From contig NZ_JAAIMY010000008.1 of the NCBI RefSeq assembly GCF_013300825.1, positions 1-64,000 on the forward strand: a DNA stretch of 64,000 bases, given 5' to 3'. Positions 26,342-33,291 of this stretch are shown one piece after another; position 1 is the stretch's first letter, and every line of letters starts with the position of its first letter. The notes under the pieces are model-generated. The model made no database searches and was not told the DNA's origin. It worked only from the letters and a program-made list of their open reading frames with translations. This stretch comes from Blautia wexlerae (GTDB lineage Bacteria; Bacillota; Clostridia; Lachnospirales; Lachnospiraceae). Made by a program: the position numbers and the translations under genes.

Positions 26342-27034
26342 ATGAGTATGAAAGACCGATTTGTAAGAAAAAGCAGAAGTTATCTGGTATTTTTTCTTCT
26401 GGCGGCATTTGCAGCACTTTTATTTTTCCCAAGGGTAGCATCAGCTGCTTCCAAGCCAACTACCAAACAGCTTAAAGTAACTTACAGAGGATTCGAATAT
26501 GACAATGATACAGCAAAGTTATATTTGAAGCTGAGGCTGAAAAATACTTCGAGTTACACGATTACAAAAGTGAAAATGGGATATGAGATACCTATTATGG
26601 AGGATGGAACCATAACCCAGACCTTCAGTGTAACGATTAATCCTGGAAAGACAGTGAATAAGACGGTTTATATTGGAAAAATGACTCAGCAGCCATATAA
26701 AGCGCCGAAGGTAAAATGCTTATCGTTCTGGTATAAGTCAGCGACACCTAAGCTAAACCAGCTCAAAGTCAGCTACAAGGGATATGAGTACAATCCGAAC
26801 ACAGGAGAGCTGTATATAACTGCCCGTATGCAGAACACTTCCAGTTATACGATTACAAAGGTAACGATGTATTTTGAGATACCACTGGATGAAACTGCAA
26901 CACCGACCAAAATCTACAATGTAAATATTCCGGCCGGAAAGACAAAAAATTACAGGTTTAAAATCGGAAGGATGGCAGATGCTCCGGATGGAAAGGTACT
27001 TGTGAAATGTAAGAAATTTTGGTATAAAAAATAG
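26342..27034 (+). CDS. Secreted protein with two tandem Ig-like repeats, function unknown
   Basis: A 230-residue exported protein: signal peptide of about 34 residues (hydrophobic core F-F-L-L-A-A-F-A-A-L-L-F-F, cleavage after A-S-A-A), then two homologous modules at about 40-132 and 138-230. Both contain Q-L-K-V-(T/S)-Y-(R/K)-G-(F/Y)-E-Y, L-K-N-T-S-S-Y-T-I-T-K-V or its near copy, an E-I-P strand, and end in K-C-x-x-F-W-Y-K. The all-beta pattern suggests immunoglobulin-like or FxLYD-type domains. No anchor, lipobox or catalytic motif is seen. GGAGAGGAGGAG is an unusually long ribosome binding site, suggesting strong translation. A terminator follows at 27090. Confidence 0.82.
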   Translation: MSMKDRFVRKSRSYLVFFLLAAFAALLFFPRVASAASKPTTKQLKVTYRGFEYDNDTAKLYLKLRLKNTSSYTITKVKMGYEIPIMEDGTITQTFSVTINPGKTVNKTVYIGKMTQQPYKAPKVKCLSFWYKSATPKLNQLKVSYKGYEYNPNTGELYITARMQNTSSYTITKVTMYFEIPLDETATPTKIYNVNIPAGKTKNYRFKIGRMADAPDGKVLVKCKKFWYKK

Positions 27035-27089
27035 CAGATGAAAATTTCTTGTTGGAATAATCCATGTGAAAAGAAGAATAAAGAAGAAA

Positions 27090-27126
27090 ATGCGCACTGG
27101 TTTTCTGGCTGGTGCGCATAGTTTTT
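27090..27126 (+). terminator. Terminator after the secreted-protein gene
   Basis: ATGCGCAC (27090-27097) pairs with GTGCGCAT (27112-27119), followed by AGTTTTTG. Confidence 0.8.
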
Positions 27127-27173
27127 GTGACACGTTTGATTGTCTTTGTCTCTGTATTGATGTTTCTATGTTA

Positions 27174-27192
27174 CTATTCCAGTCTGGAATAA
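27174..27192. promoter_or_regulatory. Palindrome upstream of the decarboxylase genes
   Basis: ATTCCAG-T-CTGGAAT (27176-27190) is a perfect 7-bp inverted repeat around one base, too tight for an RNA hairpin, so more like a protein-binding site. Confidence 0.35.
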
Positions 27193-27323
27193 GTCTTTTT
27201 GCTTTTTGAATTGAAGCTCTCCGGAGAAAAATGTTATTTTATCTGTTAGAAAATGTCAGACGATAATAATTTAACCGAATTAAATTGTGGAGCAGTTATT
27301 TGGTATAGAGTTTATATAGCAAA

Positions 27324-27343
27324 AGCGGATGATTTTATCCGCT
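27324..27343. promoter_or_regulatory. Inverted repeat next to a TTGACA box
   Basis: AGCGGAT-GATTTT-ATCCGCT is a perfect inverted repeat that ends where TTGACA (27343-27348) begins, about 50 bases before the UbiD-family start. An operator overlapping the promoter is plausible, though no well-spaced -10 box was found. Confidence 0.4.
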
Positions 27344-27388
27344 TGACACCGTCTGATTGATATATAACATCCAGGAGGAACAAGCAAA

Positions 27389-28555
27389 ATGAAAAATGTG
27401 GAAGTCAATGACCTGCGTTCTGCTCTTGAGCTGCTGGAATCTATTCCGGGACAGTTTGTGGAGACAGATGTGGAAGTAGATCCAAACGCAGAATTATCAG
27501 GCGTATACAGACATGTAGGCGCAGGCGGAACCGTAGAACATCCGGTAACACCAGTCGTAATTCCGAATGAGCAGGCGAAATGTCAGGAAGTGGTTCATCT
27601 GGCAACAGAGGAAGGCTTTGATATCCGTAAACTTCTTCCGGCTCCGACAAATACACCGGAGGATGCCGGCCCGTACATTACGCTTGGAATGTGCTATGCA
27701 TCAAACCCGAAAACAGGAGAATCAGATGTGACAATACACAGAATGTGTTTACAGTCCAAAGACGAGATTTCTATTTTCCTGATGCCGGGAGCACGTCATA
27801 TCGGATATTTCCGCGAACTGGCAGAAGCAGCAGGAGAGCCGCTTCCGATTTCTGTCAGCATTGGTGTCGATCCTGCCATTGAGATTGCATCCTGTTTCGA
27901 GCCGCCGACAACACCTCTTGGCTATGACGAGTTACAGGCAGCAGGCGCTATCCGTAATAAGCCGGTAGAACTGGTGCAGTGTCTCACAATCAACGAGCGT
28001 GCCATTGCCAATGCGGAATATGTTATCGAGGGAGAAATCCTGCCGAATGTACGTGTCCGCGAAGATCAGAATTCCAACACTGGAAAAGCAATGCCAGAGT
28101 TTCCGGGCTATTGCGGACCTGCAAATCCGGAACTTCCGATCATTAAGGTAAAAGCTATCACAACAAGAAAGAACCCGATCATGCAGTTTAAGAAGACAAT
28201 GCCGTCAGACGAAGGGCGTCAGCGTCAGGCCGCACTGCTTGCATTCTCTGCATTTGCGGAACTGAAACACGTGATTCTGGTGGATGAGGATGTGGATATT
28301 TTTGACATCAATGATGTGATGTGGGCGATGACAACCAGATTCCAGGCAGATGTTGACCTGATCACGATTCCGGGAGTACAATGTCATCCGTTGGATCCGT
28401 CCAACAATCCGGCATACCATCCAGAAATCCGCGAACGTGGTGTGGCATGCAAGGCAATTTTTGACTGCACCGTACCGTTCGATCAGAAGGAGCGTTTCCA
28501 GAGAGCACAGTTTATGGATGTAGATCCGAAACACTGGCTGCCGGATATGTTTTAA
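27389..28555 (+). CDS. UbiD-family aromatic-acid decarboxylase with two internal deletions
   Basis: A 388-residue protein closely resembling the catalytic subunit of hydroxyarylic-acid decarboxylases of the LpdC/EcdC type, prenylated-FMN enzymes that remove CO2 from gallate or dihydroxybenzoate. Recognisable blocks are E-T-D-V-E-V-D-P-N-A-E-L-S-G-V-Y-R, P-T-N-T-P-E-D-A-G-P-Y-I-T-L-G, S-D-V-T-I-H-R-M and R-V-R-E-D-Q-N-S-N-T-G-K-A-M-P-E-F-P-G-Y. From remembered relatives of about 475-490 residues, about 45 residues seem missing after G-A-G-G-T-V (near 50) and about 50 after K-N-P-I-M-Q (near 271), where the cofactor-site motif G-P-S-E-E-H-V-S would lie. Both gaps keep frame. AGGAGG precedes ATG. 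It may be inactive. Confidence 0.82.
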   Translation: MKNVEVNDLRSALELLESIPGQFVETDVEVDPNAELSGVYRHVGAGGTVEHPVTPVVIPNEQAKCQEVVHLATEEGFDIRKLLPAPTNTPEDAGPYITLGMCYASNPKTGESDVTIHRMCLQSKDEISIFLMPGARHIGYFRELAEAAGEPLPISVSIGVDPAIEIASCFEPPTTPLGYDELQAAGAIRNKPVELVQCLTINERAIANAEYVIEGEILPNVRVREDQNSNTGKAMPEFPGYCGPANPELPIIKVKAITTRKNPIMQFKKTMPSDEGRQRQAALLAFSAFAELKHVILVDEDVDIFDINDVMWAMTTRFQADVDLITIPGVQCHPLDPSNNPAYHPEIRERGVACKAIFDCTVPFDQKERFQRAQFMDVDPKHWLPDMF

Positions 28556-28572
28556 ATAATAAGAAAAAGCTT

Positions 28573-28605
28573 CAGGCAGATGTCAGAAAAAGCGGCATCT
28601 GCCTG
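28573..28605 (+). other. Hairpin between the UbiD-family and DUF554 genes
   Basis: CAGGCAGATG and CATCTGCCTG are perfect complements with a 13-base loop and no T run. It may be an mRNA-stabilising or processing hairpin inside the operon. Confidence 0.45.
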
Positions 28606-28633
28606 AAATCAGGTAAAGGAGAGAAAAAAAGTT

Positions 28634-29365
28634 ATGCCTATTGGAGTAATTATCAATGCATTATCTGTGGTTATCGGAGGAATCCTGGGTGCCCTTGTGG
28701 GACATAAATTAAGTCCGAAATTCAAGGCAGACATTACCCTGGTATTCGGTGTATGTTCCATGGGAATGGGAATCAGCACTATTGGTCTGATGGAAAATAT
28801 GCCGGCGGTTATTTTTTCCATCGTAATCGGAACAGGAATCGGTCTTGCGATTCACCTTGGGGAAAAAATTAACGCCGGTGCAGGTGCGATGCAGAGAGTA
28901 ATCAGCAAATTTATCAAGAATTCAAATTCAGAGCTGTCGGAAGATGAATTTATGAATACGCTGGTTACAATTATCGTGTTGTTCTGTGCCAGTGGAACCG
29001 GAATTTATGGTTCTATCGTATCCGGAATGAGCGGGGATCATTCTGTGCTGATTTCCAAATCCATTCTGGATTTATTTACAGCGGCCATTTTTGCGTGCAG
29101 TTTAGGAATGGTTGTGTGTATGATTGCGATTCCGCAGGTGATTATTTTCCTCATTCTGTTCTTTGCGGCAACAGCTATTTTCCCGCTGACAACACCAGGG
29201 ATGATCAATGACTTTAAAGCTTGCGGTGGATTTCTGATGCTTGCAACAGGATTCCGTATGGTGAAACTGAAAAACTTCCCGACAGCGGATATGATACCGG
29301 CTATGGTGTTGATCATGCCGATGTCATGGTTCTGGGTGACTTATGTACTTCCGTTAGTATCCTGA
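28634..29365 (+). CDS. DUF554 family membrane protein
   Basis: A 243-residue protein with about seven membrane segments beginning P-I-G-V-I-I-N-A-L-S-V-V-I-G-G-I-L-G-A-L, the typical DUF554 opening, and G-S-G-T-G-I-Y-G-like glycine motifs near 120-130. DUF554 proteins are presumed small-molecule transporters of unknown substrate. Sitting between the UbiD-family and UbiX/LpdD-type genes, it could import or export the aromatic acid or its product, but this is inference from position only. The gene appears intact, unlike its neighbours. Ribosome binding site AAAGGAG lies upstream. Confidence 0.88.
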   Translation: MPIGVIINALSVVIGGILGALVGHKLSPKFKADITLVFGVCSMGMGISTIGLMENMPAVIFSIVIGTGIGLAIHLGEKINAGAGAMQRVISKFIKNSNSELSEDEFMNTLVTIIVLFCASGTGIYGSIVSGMSGDHSVLISKSILDLFTAAIFACSLGMVVCMIAIPQVIIFLILFFAATAIFPLTTPGMINDFKACGGFLMLATGFRMVKLKNFPTADMIPAMVLIMPMSWFWVTYVLPLVS

Positions 29366-29437
29366 TATGTATCAGCTGAAAATTTGTCACAGGCATAATT
29401 CCAGAATGATTTTCCGGCAGGGGAGAGCTGACGATAG

Positions 29438-29794
29438 TCATTACAGGCGAGTGGAAGCTACCGTACGATAGGAATGATCGTGATTCCGTGCAGTATGAAA
29501 ACTCTGGCGGGAATCGTAAGCGGGTACAGTGATAACCTTGTTCTGCGGGCAGCAGATGTAACTTTGAAAGAACGACGGAAACTGGTTCTTGTGACAAGGG
29601 AAGCGCCGCTTGGAACCGTTCATCTCAGAAATATGTATGAAGCCAGCCAGCTTGGTGCGGTCATCATTCCGCCAGTGCTTAGTTATTATAATCATCCAAA
29701 GACAATAGAGGACTGCAACAGGCATATTGTGGGGAAAATACTGGATCAGTTTGATTTGGAAGGACAGGAGTTCCATCGGTGGATGGAAAAGTGA
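29438..29794 (+). pseudogene. N-terminally truncated UbiX-type flavin prenyltransferase
   Basis: The frame encodes only the C-terminal part of a UbiX/LpdB protein: A-S-G-S-Y-R-T-I-G-M-I-V-I-P-C-S-M-K-T-L-A-G, then S-D-N-L-V-L-R-A-A-D-V-T-L-K-E-R-R-K-L-V-L-V and I-E-D-C-N-R-H-I-V-G-K-I-L-D. Family similarity already begins before the first ATG (29474), but a TAG at 29435 closes the frame, and about 80 N-terminal residues with the FMN-binding G-x-T-G-A-S-G loop are gone. UbiX makes the prenylated FMN needed by UbiD enzymes. This copy should not be functional by itself. Confidence 0.8.
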
Positions 29795-29834
29795 TTGGGT
29801 AGATGAAATGAGCAGGAAAGGAAGATGCGAAAGT

Positions 29835-30230
29835 ATGTTAAAACAGGCACAGGAAAAAAGAAAAACAGAATTACATAAAAATTTCCTGAATTGTGATATT
29901 GCAGTATATTGTCAGCAGTTGGATTATGGATATGAAATAAGAATTCTGGGCGGTCAGCGCTCTCATGTAGGAGCTGTTACTGTGTCAGATGAACAGGGAG
30001 ACTTGCAGACTATCGTATTACCCGGACACAAAGAAGATGTCATTACCAGAAAATGGGCTGAGCAGATATGGGAACTTGTCAAACAACCGGTGTCTGTGCT
30101 GGCAGGAGTACATTATGATAATCTGGAAAAGGAACAGTTGATGGAAGTAATCCGGATATTAGATCAACTGCTCGAAAACTTAGAACAAGAACTGCGATTG
30201 CGGAATACAAAATGTAGTCAAAACGTATAA
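29835..30230 (+). CDS. LpdD-like subunit of hydroxyarylic-acid decarboxylase
   Basis: A protein of about 131 residues resembling the small LpdD-type partner of UbiD decarboxylases, thought to help supply the prenylated flavin. Family-like blocks are G-G-Q-R-S-H-V-G-A-V-T-V (about 35-46), L-P-G-H-K-E-D-V-I-T-R-K-W-A (56-69) and V-S-V-L-A-G-V-H-Y-D-N-L (81-92). The start is uncertain: ATG 29808 is in frame, but 29835 has AGGAAAGGAAG 11 bases upstream. It follows the UbiX remnant. It looks intact while the other two subunits have lost pieces. Confidence 0.72.
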   Translation: MLKQAQEKRKTELHKNFLNCDIAVYCQQLDYGYEIRILGGQRSHVGAVTVSDEQGDLQTIVLPGHKEDVITRKWAEQIWELVKQPVSVLAGVHYDNLEKEQLMEVIRILDQLLENLEQELRLRNTKCSQNV

Positions 30231-30295
30231 GAGAAACATAGACATAGAAATACAATGGTGCTATAATTTTTTCAGATAACGAAATCAGGAGTTTA

Positions 30296-30457
30296 TGTCG
30301 GTATGTCGGACTGGAAAAAGCCTGTGAAAAAGCAATGAACCAGATTCGGGAGCTGCGTTATGATGAACGGTTTCGTAATGAGGACAGAAATGATATTCTG
30401 GCATATGGAATTGCTTTTTGTAAGAAGAAATGCAAGGTAGTTGTCGAAAATTTATAA
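30296..30457 (+). pseudogene. C-terminal remnant of an AAA-ATPase/PD-(D/E)XK family protein
   Basis: About 53 codons read R-Y-V-G-L-E-K-A-C-E-K-A-M-N-Q-I-R-E-L-R-Y then I-L-A-Y-G-I-A-F-C-K-K-K-C-K-V-V-V-E-N-L and a stop. This is the usual ending of the AAA-ATPase with nuclease-fold C-terminus that is multicopy in Lachnospiraceae. The remaining several hundred residues are absent, and there is no start codon with a binding site. It is the only coding trace in the 340-base gap. Confidence 0.6.
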
Positions 30458-30518
30458 GGAATGAGGTAATCTTAAAAAGATGATATCTGAAAAGGGAAAG
30501 GAATAGGTGATAGATTCT

Positions 30519-30556
30519 TGCGCATCAGTTCTTTGCAGGCTGATGCGCATATTTTG
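30519..30556 (+). terminator. Terminator for the decarboxylase region
   Basis: TGCGCATCAG (30519-30528) pairs perfectly with CTGATGCGCA (30540-30549), followed by TATTTTG. It stands between convergent genes. Confidence 0.75.
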
Positions 30557-30573
30557 TCTGCTTTGCTACAGCT

Positions 30574-31842
30574 CTAACGTAGCTCAGCAATCCTGCTGAC
30601 TGCCACGTAAATCTCCTGAATTTTATACCAGGTTGGATAGTCTACGATCCCTGTCTGGTCCAGACCGAAAATACTCTGGAAAATCCTGACGGAATTTTGG
30701 GTCTCAGGTCCGTAAATTCCATCTGCGGTAACAACAGGGACAGCAGGATAGGCCTCAGCAATTGTATTTAACTGCTCCTGAATCTGTCTCACCTTATTTC
30801 CGGATGCACCGATATCCAGGTCATATCCCGGCCAGGAGGAGGGAATCCCGGAGATTGCTTCCGCCACATTGATATACATATCATTTCCGTAAAAAGCCCG
30901 GAGGATTTCAATGGCAGAGTATCCCTGATCGCCCAGTGCCTTGCTTCCCCATTGTGTCATCCAGCCCCTGGTTCGGCATTGTACCTGTTTGCCGTCACAG
31001 TACTGGGTAAGGATTGGCTGACGTACATTTGGTCTGGAAAGATAATTCTCAAACAGTTCATCTACAATGCGGTCAATGCTGGCAAAAATATTTCTGCCAT
31101 AGATCCATTTGTGATCATAGGCAGTTGAGGAAGTAATCGTAAAGTCATAACCTTTGTTCCGGTACCATTCCGTATAAACCCTGTTCAGAGTAAAAGACAT
31201 GATAGCCAGAATATTTGCCCGGATGGTGTCGTCGGGCCAGGTGGCATAGATTTCGCTGCTGGCTACATTTTTGATGTAATCTTTGTAGCGTACATAATAA
31301 TTGCCCGCAGCGGAATCGTTGACAGGTCCGTCGTGTACCACTATATATTCAGGGATAACGACTTTGCTTAATACAATTTCGCCGTTTTCATTTATTGGTT
31401 TTATCTCGGCTTCTTCGATTTTGGGAGGATATTCATAGAACAATGTATGCGGAGGAATTACAATTCTCTGGAAAGTTTCGCCGGATTCCATGACATTCAG
31501 CGTTGTTGGCTGTCTGGATAAAGTATCTGCTAATACCTGGCTTCCTGCGATTTCTTTGGGCTCAAAGCCTTCTGCTTCGATCTGAATGGTATATTCTGAG
31601 TATGGCTGCTGTTCAACCGGTTCCATACTATATTCCAGAGGTGGAGTCTTAAGTTCAATGACAGGAGTGCGTCCGGAGGAATCTGTTGCCACTTCTTCAA
31701 TGGTACTGTCGGGTGCTCCTGTGTAGGAGATTCTGACGCGTGCGTTTTCTATGGGACGATTGTTCAGCCGGTCTGATACGGTAACCTGATATTGTCCTGT
31801 ATCTATATTTTCCTGCTGCATCTGCATATGATAAAAAGCCAT
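30574..31842 (-). CDS. SleC-like spore cortex-lytic protein with peptidoglycan-binding domain
   Basis: A 422-residue protein with the layout of clostridial SleC. Residues about 1-170 are an N-terminal pre/pro-like part with a beta-rich carboxypeptidase-regulatory-like fold (Y-Q-V-T-V-S-D-R-L-N-N-R-P-I-E-N-A). The central lytic domain (about 175-330, related to SpoIID) includes I-R-A-N-I-L-A-I-M-S-F-T-L-N-R-V and W-M-T-Q-W-G-S-K. A C-terminal peptidoglycan-binding domain (about 340-422) contains G-A-S-G-N-K-V-R-Q-I-Q-E-Q-L-N and A-D-G-I-Y-G-P-E-T. In relatives it degrades spore cortex at germination after proteolytic activation. No signal peptide, as for SleC made in the mother cell. No csp protease gene is seen nearby. 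Confidence 0.8.
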   Translation of the reverse strand: MAFYHMQMQQENIDTGQYQVTVSDRLNNRPIENARVRISYTGAPDSTIEEVATDSSGRTPVIELKTPPLEYSMEPVEQQPYSEYTIQIEAEGFEPKEIAGSQVLADTLSRQPTTLNVMESGETFQRIVIPPHTLFYEYPPKIEEAEIKPINENGEIVLSKVVIPEYIVVHDGPVNDSAAGNYYVRYKDYIKNVASSEIYATWPDDTIRANILAIMSFTLNRVYTEWYRNKGYDFTITSSTAYDHKWIYGRNIFASIDRIVDELFENYLSRPNVRQPILTQYCDGKQVQCRTRGWMTQWGSKALGDQGYSAIEILRAFYGNDMYINVAEAISGIPSSWPGYDLDIGASGNKVRQIQEQLNTIAEAYPAVPVVTADGIYGPETQNSVRIFQSIFGLDQTGIVDYPTWYKIQEIYVAVSRIAELR

Positions 31843-31979
31843 ACAAGCTCCTGTAGATAATGCTTTCCTGATAAATTATGCAGGGGACCGGAAAATGGTT
31901 ACCTGAGAAAAGAATTATTGTAGAAAAAAGAATAAAAAAATAAGGCACCATGACTTCTCATAGTTCCTCATTCTTTAAA

Positions 31980-32064
31980 TGCGGAAGATGGGACTTGAAC
32001 CCACACGAGCGCAATGCTCACAAGATCCTTAGTCTTGCTCGTCTGCCAGTTCCGACACTTCCGC
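31980..32064 (-). tRNA. tRNA-Leu (anticodon AAG)
   Basis: On the minus strand a class II tRNA folds: acceptor GCGGAAG with CTTCCGC, discriminator A, anticodon stem CAAGA/TCTTG around loop CTAAGGA (anticodon AAG, reading CUU, with A34 expected to become inosine), a long variable arm, and a T arm with GTTCAAGTC. CCA is not encoded. It has its own consensus promoter. Confidence 0.93.
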
Positions 32065-32112
32065 ATATCGCATTTCTCTGGGATTCTTTTGCTCTCCCTC
32101 GCGACAAGTGAT

Positions 32113-32141
32113 ACTATATCAAATGTAAAAGCTAATGTCAA
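32113..32141 (-). promoter_or_regulatory. Promoter of tRNA-Leu
   Basis: On the minus strand TTGACA (32141-32136), 17-base spacer, TATAGT (32118-32113), about 50 bases before the tRNA. Confidence 0.85.
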
Positions 32142-32261
32142 CACCTTTTTGAAAAAAATATAAAAAAATTTCAATTTTTTTTTGAAAAAAAGAGGAATTT
32201 GAAATTTTATGTAGAATATAATTAATAAGAGGTATTTTGTCAGCTTGTGGAGGTATCGCTT

Positions 32262-33269
32262 ATGAATATCAGAGAAAGCATGGAACAGCGTGAACAAAAG
32301 ATGCTCAGTCCTTATGCTGCTTTGAGTCTTTGTTCCAGAGGCAGAGAGCGGCAGGAGGAAGAATGCGATGTACGGACTGTCTATCAGAGAGACAGGGACA
32401 GGATCCTTCATAGTAAAGCTTTTCGCAGGATGAAGGATAAGACACAGGTTTTTGTGGCGCCCCAGGGTGACCATTACAGGACCAGACTGACACATACTCT
32501 TGAGGTATCACAGATTGCCAGAACAATAGCGAAGGCACTGAGACTGAATGAAGATCTTGTAGAAGCGATCGCACTTGGACATGACCTGGGACATACTCCC
32601 TTTGGACATGCAGGTGAGAGGGCTCTTGATGCAGTGAATCCGGATGGCTTTGCCCACTATAAACAGAGCGTCAGGGTCGTACAGGTACTGGAGAAGAACG
32701 GCGAAGGGTTGAATCTCACATGGGAGGTCCGGGATGGTATCCTGAATCACAGAACCAGTGGGAATCCGTCTACTCTCGAAGGGCAGGTAGTAAGACTTTC
32801 GGACAAGATCGCCTATATTCATCATGATATGGATGATGCACAGCGGGCGGGGATTATTTCTGAGGATGATATTCCGATCACGCTTCGGATGCTGCTCGGT
32901 TATACAACCAGAGAGCGGCTCAATACATTTGTTCATGATGTGATAGAGAACAGTCTTGAGCAGGATACCATAAAGATGTCAGCAGAGATCTACGAGGCAA
33001 TGATGGATCTGCGGGCTCTCATGTTTCAGAATGTATATGAGAATCCGGCAGCCCATAAGGAAGAGGAAAAGGTAGTGAAGATGCTGACGGAGTTATATGA
33101 ATATTATGTCGAACACCCGGAAGCAATGTCAACAGAATACAGGGAGCTGATCGTGCGTGGAGAGAAGAAGGAACAGGCAGTATGTGACTATCTCTCAGGA
33201 ATGACAGACCAGTATTCAATAAAGAAATTCCGGGAGATTTACATACCAAAAGCATGGGAAGTCTATTAA
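32262..33269 (+). CDS. dgt: Deoxyguanosinetriphosphate triphosphohydrolase family protein
   Basis: A 335-residue HD-domain dNTP triphosphohydrolase, expected to cut dGTP or other dNTPs to nucleoside and triphosphate. Metal ligands are visible in R-L-T-H-T-L-E-V-S (about 70-78), A-L-G-H-D-L-G-H-T-P-F-G-H (109-121) and the later D-K-I-A-Y-I-H-H-D. The start at 32262 has GGAGG nine bases upstream. It heads the dgt-dnaG-sigA macromolecular synthesis cluster, a common clostridial arrangement. Substrate range is inferred from family. Confidence 0.93.
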   Translation: MNIRESMEQREQKMLSPYAALSLCSRGRERQEEECDVRTVYQRDRDRILHSKAFRRMKDKTQVFVAPQGDHYRTRLTHTLEVSQIARTIAKALRLNEDLVEAIALGHDLGHTPFGHAGERALDAVNPDGFAHYKQSVRVVQVLEKNGEGLNLTWEVRDGILNHRTSGNPSTLEGQVVRLSDKIAYIHHDMDDAQRAGIISEDDIPITLRMLLGYTTRERLNTFVHDVIENSLEQDTIKMSAEIYEAMMDLRALMFQNVYENPAAHKEEEKVVKMLTELYEYYVEHPEAMSTEYRELIVRGEKKEQAVCDYLSGMTDQYSIKKFREIYIPKAWEVY

Positions 33270-33291
33270 TCATCAAGAAGGAGGACGAAGC

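Noticed and set aside
30519-30556. Terminator for the minus-strand SleC-like gene
   Set aside because: On the minus strand the hairpin is followed by AAGAATC rather than a T run, so it is assigned to the plus strand.
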